NCBI GenBank assembly: GCA_016764035.1
Contig: JAESSQ010000011.1
Location: 1 to 15,049, forward strand
Direction: 5' to 3'
Source: Gammaproteobacteria bacterium
GTDB lineage: Bacteria > Pseudomonadota > Gammaproteobacteria > SZUA-229
DNA length: 15,049 nucleotides
A program made the position numbers and the translations under genes. The stretch's first letter is position 1. Every line of letters starts with the position of its first letter. Below the pieces are notes generated by a model. That model was not told the DNA's origin and ran no database searches. It was given only the letters and a program-made list of their open reading frames with translations. Shown here piece by piece: positions 1-7,441 of the stretch.

Positions 1-1
1 A

Positions 2-814
2 GCGTTCGATGCTGGCGATAATGAGCGAGCCGCAACTGAATTTAAACATCAAGAATGGAAAGCCAGTGCGCAGTATCGTCAGGGTGATTTTAAAGCCGCC
101 GCCAAAACTCTTAAAGGGACTAATACCAGTAACGGTTTTTATAACCGTGGCAATGCGTTGGCGAAACTAGCTCAATATGAAGACGCCATTACTGCATATG
201 ACAATGCGCTTACGCTTGACGAAAATAACGCAGATGCAAAACACAATCGTGAACAGGTAAAAAAAGCTCTGCAAAACAAACAAGAAAAAAACACCGAAAA
301 AGACAACAACGAACAAAGCGATTCGGACGAAAAACAGAAAAACGAAAACGACGATAGTCAAGATCAACAAGACCAGCAATCAGAAGACGGGTCAGGTGAA
401 GAAAGCTCAACGCAAGATAAAAACGAAAACCAGTCAGACGATAAACAATCTCCTGCCAAATCAGACAAACAAAAACAAGCTGAAGATGAACAGCTTAAAC
501 AGCGTGATGCCGCCGCCGAAGAAAAAAAACAGCAAGAAGAATTAGAGCAGTACCAACAAGATAAAAAAAATGACAAGCCTGAAGATGCTGACAAAAAAAC
601 CAAAGAAAACAATGAAATACAACATCAGGAATCAGATAACAAAGCCGAACAAATTGAAATCAATCCAACAGAAGCGTCGATAACGGAAGAAGATAAGGCC
701 ACTGAACAATGGCTCAAACGAATCCCTGATGACCCAGGCGGTTTATTACGACGTAAGTTTTATTATCAATACAAGCAATTGCCCAACCAACACGACGACA
801 TCGAACCATGGTAA
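2..814 (+). CDS. BatB-type VWA/TPR protein, C-terminal part
   Basis: This is the C-terminal 270 residues of a protein whose start lies before the window; the reading frame is open from base 2. Residues about 15-80 form a TPR-like helical repeat (NGFYNRGNALAKLAQYEDAI, then a second helix pair). A long Q/E/D/K-rich linker with almost no hydrophobic residues follows. The end carries the motif QWLKRIPDDPGGLLRRKF, which I recognise from the gammaproteobacterial VWA-TPR proteins of the Bat (Bacteroides aerotolerance-like) operon. In that family an N-terminal membrane-anchored von Willebrand A domain precedes the TPR part; here it would be upstream and is not visible. The stop overlaps the next gene, batD, by 7 bases, so the two are very probably cotranscribed and translationally coupled. 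The molecular role of Bat proteins is poorly defined: a cell-envelope complex linked to MoxR ATPases and stress tolerance. Confidence 0.85.
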   Translation, partial: AFDAGDNERAATEFKHQEWKASAQYRQGDFKAAAKTLKGTNTSNGFYNRGNALAKLAQYEDAITAYDNALTLDENNADAKHNREQVKKALQNKQEKNTEKDNNEQSDSDEKQKNENDDSQDQQDQQSEDGSGEESSTQDKNENQSDDKQSPAKSDKQKQAEDEQLKQRDAAAEEKKQQEELEQYQQDKKNDKPEDADKKTKENNEIQHQESDNKAEQIEINPTEASITEEDKATEQWLKRIPDDPGGLLRRKFYYQYKQLPNQHDDIEPW

Positions 815-2580
815 AACACAGAAAACAAAAAAGTTTTTTTGCAATAAACACTAACGGAAAATACACAGCTAAAAAAACACTGCTTGTAACCTTGATTTTA
901 TTCTCCACGTTATTTGTTACTGTTACACAGGCCGCTAACATCACGGTTACAACCAGTCGTAACCCTGTCGCGTTAGACGATTCATTTCACCTTATTTACG
1001 AAGCCGATAGCAGTGTTGATGACGACCCGGATTTTTCACCTATCTATAAGAATTTTGATATTTTAAGCAGTAGCCAAAGTACTAACATGCGTTCAGTAAA
1101 TGGCAGCTGGGACTTAAAAAGAAGCTGGAACCTTACGCTTATTGCAAAAGGTATTGGCAATTTTGTTGTTCCAGCAATCCGTTTCGGTAAGGATACCAGC
1201 CCAGCAATTCGACTAAAGATAACAAACAATACATCAGCAAATGGAACAGCAACCATACCAGCGAAAATTTTTCTGGAAAACAGCATCGACAAAAAAACTG
1301 GCTGGATACAATCACAGTTTATCTATACAGTAAAATTATTACGCACGGTTAATATTGCCAATGCAACCATAACCGAACCCGTAATCAGTGACCCTGATGC
1401 CATCATCGAACAACTCTCGGAAGACAAGTATCAAACCACCCGCAAAGGCATACGCTACGAAGTATTCGAACGTCGGTACGCCATCTTCCCACAAAAAAGC
1501 GGCACGTTAAAAATCAACCCTGTTACCTTCGAAGGCCGTATCAATGCTACTCAATCCAGATCGTTATTCGATCAATTTCGCATAAGCGGTCAATTAAAAC
1601 GCTTACGCAGCAAAGCGATTAATGTAACCATTAAAGCTACGCCTTCAAACATTAATTTACAGGACTGGCTTCCTGCCACAGGCTTGCGACTAATCGAAGA
1701 ATGGTCTGACGACATTCAAAACATAAAAGCAGGTGAACCTGTAACCCGTACTATTCTTATAGCGACGGAAGGTTTAACGGGCATTCAATTACCCGACTTA
1801 ACATTCGATGAAATAAACGGGTTGAAACAATACCCAGATAAAGCAATTATCGACGATAAAAAAACGGCGAGCGGTATAACCGGTTACAAACAAATAAAAA
1901 TCGCGTTAATTCCCGCGAAAAAAGGCAACTATACACTGCCAGAAATAAAGCTATCCTGGTGGAACACTAAAACCAACAAACAGGAAATCGCCGTTCTTCC
2001 ACAAGTTCATTTAAATGTCACCGGTAGTGTTCTTACTGACAACACAAACATACAAGCCAATACAGACAACCTGATGCCGTCTGATAAAAACTCACCCTTA
2101 GCTAAAACACAAACAACAAACACGATAAGCTTTAACGAGAACACTTACTGGAAGTGGCTAAGTTTATTATTGGCACTTGCCTGGTTTATTACGCTGGTTT
2201 TATTCTTTAAAAAGAATAAGATCACGAAAAAAGACATCCAAGAAAAATCCTCATCACTATCGATTAAGCAAGCGGCAAGGGATGTTGTGAAACAGGCTAA
2301 AAAGAATGACCCCGCTAAAACCAAAACAGTATTGCTTCACTGGGCAAGAATCATCTACAACGACAGTACGTTAACAAGCTTGACTATGTTATCTACACAT
2401 TGCTCACCAACACTCAGTGATGAAATACGTCAATTAAATAAGTCACTGTACAGCGCCAAACAAAACACATGGCAAAACGACAATTTTATAAATGCATTTA
2501 ATAATGAGATGACATACGCTGACAAAAATAAAGAAAAAAAGCTATCTTCTCTAAAACCGCTTTACGACAATCAATTATAA
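808..2580 (+). CDS. batD: BatD family protein
   Basis: A 590-residue envelope protein. The N-terminus has a basic region of about 23 residues, a hydrophobic stretch (residues 24-40) and a likely signal peptidase site after TQA (residue 42). A long beta-rich exported region follows. It opens with ITVTTSRNPVALDDSFHL, typical of the first immunoglobulin-like module of BatD/BamD-type oxygen-tolerance proteins. A single transmembrane helix lies near residues 447-467 (YWKWLSLLLALAWFITLVLFF). The last ~120 residues form a charged, probably cytoplasmic, helical tail. Size and topology fit the family. The ATG lies inside the last codons of the preceding VWA/TPR gene (7-base overlap), which is the usual batB-batD arrangement. 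The n-region is long for a signal peptide, but no better ATG follows. Function is inferred from the family only. Confidence 0.88.
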   Translation: MVKHRKQKSFFAINTNGKYTAKKTLLVTLILFSTLFVTVTQAANITVTTSRNPVALDDSFHLIYEADSSVDDDPDFSPIYKNFDILSSSQSTNMRSVNGSWDLKRSWNLTLIAKGIGNFVVPAIRFGKDTSPAIRLKITNNTSANGTATIPAKIFLENSIDKKTGWIQSQFIYTVKLLRTVNIANATITEPVISDPDAIIEQLSEDKYQTTRKGIRYEVFERRYAIFPQKSGTLKINPVTFEGRINATQSRSLFDQFRISGQLKRLRSKAINVTIKATPSNINLQDWLPATGLRLIEEWSDDIQNIKAGEPVTRTILIATEGLTGIQLPDLTFDEINGLKQYPDKAIIDDKKTASGITGYKQIKIALIPAKKGNYTLPEIKLSWWNTKTNKQEIAVLPQVHLNVTGSVLTDNTNIQANTDNLMPSDKNSPLAKTQTTNTISFNENTYWKWLSLLLALAWFITLVLFFKKNKITKKDIQEKSSSLSIKQAARDVVKQAKKNDPAKTKTVLLHWARIIYNDSTLTSLTMLSTHCSPTLSDEIRQLNKSLYSAKQNTWQNDNFINAFNNEMTYADKNKEKKLSSLKPLYDNQL

Positions 2581-2630
2581 ATCAAGACAAGCATTACACC
2601 AATAAACATGTACACATCCAGTTTACAGCA

Positions 2631-2885
2631 ATGAGTAAAAAATCATGGTTCGTTTACATCCTTCGCTGTGCTGATAACAGCCTGTATACAGGTATAACGA
2701 TCGATGTTAACAAACGTTTAAATGAGCACAATGGCATCGACAAAAACGGTGCAAAATACACACAGGCAAGAAGGCCCGTAAAGCTGGTACACCAGGAAAC
2801 TACCGCTTCACGTTCTGAAGCATGCAAACGTGAATACGAAATAAAATCGCTAAACAAAGAACAAAAAGAAATGTTGATACAATAA
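2631..2885 (+). CDS. GIY-YIG nuclease superfamily protein, UPF0213 type
   Basis: An 84-residue single-domain protein, the usual length for UPF0213 (YhbQ-like) proteins. The GIY-YIG core is visible as VYILRCADNSLYTGIT near the N-terminus, followed by the conserved R-x3-H helix (NKRLNEHN) and the later KREYEIKSLNK helix that holds the catalytic-type Glu. GIY-YIG folds are Mg-dependent endonuclease modules; the cellular substrate of the UPF0213 branch is unsettled. It lies 50 bases after batD on the same strand and might be read with it. I see no strong ribosome binding site before the ATG. Confidence 0.88.
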   Translation: MSKKSWFVYILRCADNSLYTGITIDVNKRLNEHNGIDKNGAKYTQARRPVKLVHQETTASRSEACKREYEIKSLNKEQKEMLIQ

Positions 2886-2904
2886 TCATGGTAAAAACTA
2901 ACAA

Positions 2905-3150
2905 CTAACTTTCATCAAAAAAACGCTCTAACCAGGCATCTATAATTTCATCTTGGTGACTCTCTATCAACATTTTTATTTCACTCAATTGCTGCTCAGA
3001 ATAATGAAAATTATTTGCTAGCTTAATCGTTGGCTCAAGCCAGTATTTTGCTTCGCCGTCTGCAGAAACTACATGAACATGCATCTCTTGTTTGTCTCTC
3101 GAGAGAAAATAAAACCGGTAGCCTTTGTCTCTAAATACTATTGGGCCCAT
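2905..3150 (-). CDS. DUF4160 domain protein
   Basis: An 81-residue protein that matches the DUF4160 pattern by eye: the start MGPIVFRDKGYRFYFLSRD, then MHVHVVSADGEAKYWLEP, which holds the conserved H-x-H-V and A-K-x-W-L-x-P segments, then a helical tail (LSEIKMLIESHQDEIIDAW). Length and domain are complete. In many genomes DUF4160 genes are followed immediately by a DUF2442 gene, and the pair is suspected to act as a toxin-antitoxin-like unit. Here the downstream side runs straight into the convergent GIY-YIG gene, 19 bases away, so no DUF2442 partner is present on that side. Function unknown. Confidence 0.82.
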   Translation of the reverse strand: MGPIVFRDKGYRFYFLSRDKQEMHVHVVSADGEAKYWLEPTIKLANNFHYSEQQLSEIKMLIESHQDEIIDAWLERFFDES

Positions 3151-3529
3151 AATTGATTATTCATCTTCTATTGATATGCTGGTAGTCAACAAACGAACTA
3201 TAAACGCACGCTTCTCTTAAACAAATTAACATATATACAGCGATTATCTTGTAATGTGTAATATTTTCGATGAGATAACTTTTCCGGTACCAAACCCGTA
3301 TAGCGGTGATTCACTACTATCAGAATATCATATTTACATGGCGTCCTGACATTGGCGCGTCTTTTCTCAATGCTTCGTAATGAGAATCTCAAAAATGTAT
3401 ACAATTGAAATTGACCATAACGTAAAAAAGGTTTGCTGCCCTAATATTCTTTTACTGAAAAAAACATGTATCCACAAGCAGCAAGACAGGACATAATTGC
3501 CCGCTAGAAATTAAACAGAGAAAACACCG
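3151..3529. other. 379-base gene-free stretch
   Basis: No convincing gene is visible on either strand. An open frame of 68 codons on the minus strand (3198-3404) has no recognisable motif, a poor start context and ordinary residue scatter, so I leave it out. An inverted repeat TTGCTGC / GCAGCAA with a ~40-base loop lies near 3432-3486. A 14-base string CATAACGTAAAAAA at 3416-3429 recurs at 5419-5432, also in intergenic DNA. Presumably the stretch contains the promoter of the DUF4160 gene and that of the gene at 3530. Confidence 0.5.
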
Positions 3530-3808
3530 ATGAGCCTGACCGAAGAACAACAAAAACGACAACACCAAGCCGCAATACAGATTGCTGTAGATGCAGGTGT
3601 ATTAATCCGATGCGAAACCCACACCGATGGTGTTTTTTCAGGCTCAGTAAATGTAACTGAAGCATACACACTCGCCAATGAACAATATTCAAAAGGTCAA
3701 CTGGAAGGTGTATTCACATTACGCAGAGAACTGCTAGAACTTATGGAAAAGGTGGTTCCAGAATATCGGACAGAACAATGCCCACTTTGCGTCAAAGAAA
3801 GCGACTAG
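3530..3808 (+). CDS. conserved-looking small protein with C-x2-H and C-x2-C pairs
   Basis: A 92-residue soluble protein that I cannot name. It is mostly helical and charged. It carries C28-x2-H31 near the N-terminus (IRCETHTDG) and C84-x2-C87 at the end (EQCPLCVK), a spacing that would suit one zinc site built from both ends of the chain. No signal peptide or membrane segment is visible. It stands alone: the upstream 379 bases and the downstream 143 bases contain no gene. A weak AGAG lies about 10 bases before the ATG. Codon use looks like that of the neighbouring intact genes and there is no in-frame defect, so it is probably a real gene. Zinc binding is inference. Confidence 0.65.
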   Translation: MSLTEEQQKRQHQAAIQIAVDAGVLIRCETHTDGVFSGSVNVTEAYTLANEQYSKGQLEGVFTLRRELLELMEKVVPEYRTEQCPLCVKESD

Positions 3809-3951
3809 CATTACAACGACCTATTCTATTTTTCACAACAATAAGCTACGTTCACGTAACTAGATTCCTGGCAGAGGGTCTTTTTTTCATGCTTAATGTA
3901 ATTTATTTGCATGCTTAAACCAGCTGTCAATTGTTAACCATTCATTGATCT

Positions 3952-4963
3952 TTAATAAGGCCCTAGCTTTGCTTTCTCTAAAGCGGTTTTATCGTCATTA
4001 AAATACGCTGGCACAGGGTAATCTGTAGGTCGAAAATCTTTATTGGGAAAGTCATTTTCTCTACCTTTTTTATTCTCACGAGGCAGTGATAACACATAAG
4101 CAGCTACATCATATGATTGCTCGGTAGTTAAGACAGGTGCATCACTGTTAACACCTAAAGGCATATTCGCGTGAATGAACTGACTGGCTTTCTTTAGGCG
4201 ACTCATGCCAGCACCATTATTAAATGAATCCTTTCCGGCTAAAGGTGGAAATGTATAACTGCCCGTTGCAACAAAGTCTGCTGCTTTTGTGCCAAGACCT
4301 TTGCTACCATGGCAAGCCATACATGATTGCTGATAAATTTTTTCACCAGCAACCACATCCGCTTTTCTATTGGGTAATTTTAGTTTTGGAACACCCGTAC
4401 CATCCATCGCTAAATTCTTTTTAGTACCTTCGGCGAAGCCAATCATAGTATGCGAGTATACTTTTCATTTCCACAGAGTCGAGAGGTAATATTTTGCCAT
4501 CGCCCATGCTTCGCGTCATACAACCGTTTACCCTTGCAGCGGCTGTTATCACACTCATACCACGACTACGAAATTGTGGGTAATCATTTGAAACGTTAGT
4601 AAAAGGAAGGGCGTCATGCATTGTCCCAGGTAATTGGGACGGCCCTTTTAAATGACAACTTGAGCAATTTAAAGCATTACCAGAATAGCGTTTTGACTTA
4701 TCTTTTGAAAGCGGCCCAATGGTCTCTGCAGTTTTATCCAGTACTTGTATTCCATATTGAATGAGTTCTGCATTTTTATGCGTTTTAATCGCACCAGATG
4801 ATGTTATTTCTTTCCAGGGTTGTTGCTCACGATCTTTGTACCGTTGCTGTAATTCAGACGCTTGTTTATTATTTAAACGTTGACCTTCCTGGTATGGCGC
4901 TATATCAATAGAAAATACTGAAGTCGAAAATAATATTGAGACTAATGCAATAAAGTTTTTCAT
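3952..4963 (-). pseudogene. TsdA-like diheme cytochrome c, split by a frameshift
   Basis: Two overlapping reading frames together make one diheme cytochrome c of about 335 residues. The first part (4421-4963, 180 codons) has a signal peptide (residues 1-18, ending SVFS), heme motif CSSCH at 100-104, the RVNGCMTRSM motif with Cys148, and the PLDSVEMKSILAYYDWL helix. The second part (3952-4446) has heme motif CMACH and a normal class I cytochrome c domain ending KAKLGPY. In Allochromatium TsdA (thiosulfate dehydrogenase/tetrathionate reductase) heme 1 is ligated by a Cys 43 residues after the heme His. Cys148 here is 44 residues after His104, so this family is the best fit. The frame changes at CTTCGCCGAAGG (4427-4438), right after the DWL motif. 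The protein would act in the periplasm as an electron-transfer enzyme if it were made. A sequencing error is possible. Confidence 0.75.
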
Positions 4964-5028
4964 TTTTATAGCCTTAAAGTAATGACAATGTCCTATTAAG
5001 CGAATGATTGTCCATGTTAATACAATGT

Positions 5029-5370
5029 TTATGTGTTTTTACGTACATGTGTATGAATATGCCTGAGTACGCGATTTTCTAAAAGCCTGACAAGAACAGA
5101 ATCCATGCGTTCATATTCATCAGGGATATCCAAACAAATGAGACGCTTCGTTTTCAACAGTGGTTTAAATTTTTTGGTTACTTTATTTCTATGGCTCTTT
5201 TCCATTACAAAAATTATATCTGCCCATTCAACCAAATCGCCACTAATTGGTGTTTTGGCATCTTTGTTTGTACCACACCCAATAGCCTCAATACCATCAT
5301 ACTGCGAAAAAACCTCTTCTCCCGTTGGGCTTCTTAGACGATTTTCACTGCATACAAATAAAAGCTTCAT
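5029..5370 (-). CDS. small protein tyrosine phosphatase family protein
   Basis: A 113-residue protein of the low-molecular-weight phosphotyrosine phosphatase fold, short branch. The N-terminal beta strand leads into the phosphate-binding loop C7-x5-R13-S14 (VCSENRLRSPT), the diagnostic catalytic motif. EWADIIFVMEKSHRNK follows, then DIPDEYERMD, which contains the conserved Asp pair expected to act as general acid. The length is normal for this short family and there is no defect. It would hydrolyse a phosphomonoester through a cysteinyl-phosphate intermediate; the physiological substrate is unknown. The fold is shared with thioredoxin-coupled arsenate reductases, which is worth noting next to an arsM-like gene. 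The extra cysteine pair of ArsC is not evident, however, so I do not call it an arsenate reductase. It lies 74 bases downstream of the lysE-like pseudogene. Confidence 0.85.
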   Translation of the reverse strand: MKLLFVCSENRLRSPTGEEVFSQYDGIEAIGCGTNKDAKTPISGDLVEWADIIFVMEKSHRNKVTKKFKPLLKTKRLICLDIPDEYERMDSVLVRLLENRVLRHIHTHVRKNT

Positions 5371-5444
5371 TAAATTTCTTTATAAATAACGTTTAGGCAA
5401 ACATAAGTTTGAAAACAGCATAACGTAAAAAAAATAGACACTTG

Positions 5445-6064
5445 CTACGCCTTTATTATTAAATAACTACCAGCGCCAATCATAAAACTACCTGCTGCTT
5501 TTTTAGCGCTATTTTCAAGTTTTAAGCTGCGCGACATTTTTATTATTTTAATCGCTGAAAAAGCATAAATAACTTTTACGCCACCAACGGTAAGAATTGT
5601 AATACACGTAATAATCAGTACGTCGATAACATTCAGAACAGTTAAATTGATAAAGGTTGGGAATAAACTAACATAAAAAAGAATAGCCTTAACATCTCCT
5701 AGCGTAAGAAAAAAACTAGCCAGAAAACTCGTCGATAAATTACCTGCTGAGTTAGCTTCTTTTATCGTTATCGTCGTTTTATGTGTTGACGTTAATAACG
5801 AATAACCTATCCATATTAAGTATGCGCCACCTATGTACTTCACAATAGAAAAGAAACCACCCATGATCTCTGCAACTACCGATAAGCCAAAATCGCTAAA
5901 AATATAAAGACCAAATCACCAAGCACAATACCCAAAGACACTGCAACGCCGTTAGATATGCCCAGTGTTGCAGAGCGTGTAACGACAAGCGCCACACTTG
6001 TGCTGGGAACAGCGGCAAGAGCAATCATTATCAAAAACAACGATATAGAATCTAAAAGGTCCAT
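5445..6064 (-). pseudogene. LysE/RhtB-family exporter, one-base frameshift
   Basis: The N-terminal frame (6064 down to 5876) reads as the first LysE-family helices: SISLFLIMIALAAVPSTSVA, then SLGIVLGDLVFIFLAILA. It then hits TAG. A second frame continues with GLSVVAEIMGGFFSIVKYIG and the remaining helices to LIIKA. Inserting one G into the GG at 5887-5888 (minus strand TTTTGG to TTTTGGG) joins both into one polypeptide of about 206 residues, the normal LysE/RhtB length with about six membrane helices. The family exports amino acids or small metabolites across the inner membrane. The lesion sits in a short G run, so it may be a sequencing error. There is no clear ribosome binding site before the ATG, and a 163-base gap separates it from the upstream Cys-rich gene. 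Confidence 0.8.
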
Positions 6065-6227
6065 GTTGAAATCGGTTATAAAAATTAATAAAAAACTGGC
6101 CTCATTTACTTTAACTTACACTTTAATTAGAAACCAGAACAGTTACTCTCAATATGAAACGCCGACCCAGTTTGTCCTTAATGCTGCGCCATCATTTCTT
6201 TCGCTTTATCTTCAAACAACTTAAATA

Positions 6228-6554
6228 CTACTTATTTAAAAACGCGCATTCATTAATTTGATCAGTATTATTCATTAGAACATCACAACTTGCCACTGAC
6301 ATCGCATTAAAACAAGCTTCAAGATCTTGTTCGGCTTTGTTTTTTATTTTCTTAAATTTTTCATTCATTACCGCACATATATTATCAACCATAGGTTGCA
6401 TCATTTGCTTTATGTCGGCAGGCATTTCCTCAGCATTCATTTCTTCTAACATACAACTTTTAAATCTCTCACATAATCTATTTGAATCAAACGCCATCAA
6501 TTGCGAACTAAAAATCAACGTTATTAAAGTTACCAATGTTTTTATTTTATTCAT
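6228..6554 (-). CDS. Cys/Met-rich secreted small protein coupled to the arsM-like gene
   Basis: A 108-residue protein that I do not recognise. A signal peptide is clear: KIK, a hydrophobic core LVTLITLIFSS, and a likely cleavage after LMA (residue 21). The mature chain of ~87 residues is helical and acidic and has six cysteines (28, 34, 60, 81, 90, 103), enough for three disulfides in the periplasm. It is also rich in methionine, including MMQPM at 51-55. Its ATG overlaps the stop of the upstream methyltransferase in an ATGA (6551-6554), so the two are translationally coupled and share the MerR-type promoter at 7407-7438. A role in binding or responding to a metal or metalloid in the periplasm is an inference from composition and context. 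Confidence 0.72.
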   Translation of the reverse strand: MNKIKTLVTLITLIFSSQLMAFDSNRLCERFKSCMLEEMNAEEMPADIKQMMQPMVDNICAVMNEKFKKIKNKAEQDLEACFNAMSVASCDVLMNNTDQINECAFLNK

Positions 6555-7378
6555 TTAAACGTAAGCCTCCCATAAAATTTAGCACTCCAAAGATTTTTAG
6601 CTATTGGCGATGCCATCTTAATTAGCAAGTTTTCAATTATACTCTTCCCACAACAAGATATATTTGTTAAAAATGAGGGTAGTAAATCAACAACAATGGA
6701 AGCCATTTGTTTTGGTTCATAATATTGCCTTGATATAACATTACAATCTATCATTCCAGCATTCATCAATCCTTGTAAGTAGCTTTTTTCAGATATTGTC
6801 CCGCCAGCACAAGCAGCTGTTAGTATCCCGCTTCGTTTAACCCACCACGGCATGTTTTCGGATACGATATCTGAAACCAGCATTTGTCCGTTAGGTTTTA
6901 GTACACGTGCTATTTCATTAAAAGCCTTCTCTTTTTCAGTGGATAGATTAATAACACAGTTTGAAATAACCCAGTCGATAGAACTTGATTCAACAGGTAG
7001 ATTTTCAATCATACCTTTTCTTAATTCGATATTTTTATACGTAGTGGCATCAATGTTCTTTTTTGCTTTTTTTAACATGTCTTCATTCATATCAACGCCA
7101 ATGACTTTTCCTTCTGGGCCAACTTTTTCAGCGGCTAATAAAAGATCAAGACCAGCACCGCATCCTAAATCAAGAACCGTTTCACTTTTTTTAACTGAGC
7201 TAAATGCCAATGGATTACCACAACCAAAGGAACTCTCTGCCACCCCTTCAGGTAAACTTACTAAATCATAGGTTGAATAATCTGCAAACTTAGCTCCTCC
7301 TGTAGCTGAAACTATGTTTTTGTTTTCTTTAATGGCTTTTGAATATTCTGCCGAAATTTTGTTACTTTTATTCTTCAT
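6551..7378 (-). CDS. arsM: ArsM-like SAM-dependent methyltransferase (arsenite methyltransferase family)
   Basis: A 275-residue class I methyltransferase. I chose the ATG at 7378 rather than the longer frame, which is open to 7438, because AAGAGAG precedes it by six bases and the extra residues would overlap the promoter. The SAM motif VLDLGCGAGLD lies at 68-78 and the acidic GVD at 94-96. Three cysteines sit where arsenite methyltransferases have their As(III)-binding thiols: Cys53 in SFGCGNP, Cys141 in SNCVINLS and Cys190 in TAACAGGTISEKSY. A CCG near the C-terminus adds two more. The known reaction is methylation of As(III) with S-adenosylmethionine to methylated, often volatile, arsenicals in the cytosol. 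It is the first gene after a MerR-type promoter, with a Cys-rich secreted protein coupled downstream. The three cysteines make the ArsM call good; the actual substrate is untested. Confidence 0.85.
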   Translation of the reverse strand: MKNKSNKISAEYSKAIKENKNIVSATGGAKFADYSTYDLVSLPEGVAESSFGCGNPLAFSSVKKSETVLDLGCGAGLDLLLAAEKVGPEGKVIGVDMNEDMLKKAKKNIDATTYKNIELRKGMIENLPVESSSIDWVISNCVINLSTEKEKAFNEIARVLKPNGQMLVSDIVSENMPWWVKRSGILTAACAGGTISEKSYLQGLMNAGMIDCNVISRQYYEPKQMASIVVDLLPSFLTNISCCGKSIIENLLIKMASPIAKNLWSAKFYGRLTFK

Positions 7379-7406
7379 TTTGTGCTCTCTTAATAAGAAA
7401 AACACT

Positions 7407-7438
7407 AATATAAACCTTCCCCCAATGGGAAGAGTCAA
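7407..7438 (-). promoter_or_regulatory. MerR-family promoter/operator of the arsM-like operon
   Basis: On the minus strand, TTGACT (7433-7438) is followed by the dyad CTTCCCATTGGGGGAAG (7416-7432; six-base arms CTTCCC/GGGAAG) and then TATATT (7407-7412). The spacer is 20 bases (19 if TTATAT is taken as the -10). A 19-20 base spacer filled by a dyad is the hallmark of promoters that MerR-family activators untwist on metal binding. The sequence strongly recalls CueR/ZntR-type sites, which have TTGAC, then CTTCCC, then GGAAGGTTTA. It lies between the stop of the merR gene and the start of the arsM-like gene. Confidence 0.85.
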
Positions 7439-7441
7439 GTA

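Noticed and set aside
3198..3404. 68-codon open frame on the minus strand
   Set aside because: No family resemblance, weak start context, and composition like translated noncoding DNA.
5029..5370. Small phosphatase as an arsenate reductase (ArsC) belonging to the arsM region
   Set aside because: It has the C-x5-R loop, but I do not see the second and third redox cysteines of thioredoxin-type ArsC, and the sequence fits the short tyrosine-phosphatase branch better.
5380..5432. TAACG strings, a CAAAC/GTTTG hairpin and the string CATAACGTAAAAAA shared with 3416-3429, suggesting a fourth attC or a repeat family
   Set aside because: No matching right core and no long pairing between ends. A 14-base A-rich match between two AT-rich spacers may be chance.
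6175..6227. Short frame on the minus strand ending KLFEDKAKEMMAQH, a possible gene remnant after the Cys-rich gene
   Set aside because: Only about 17 codons, closed by stops on both sides, with no recognisable parent.
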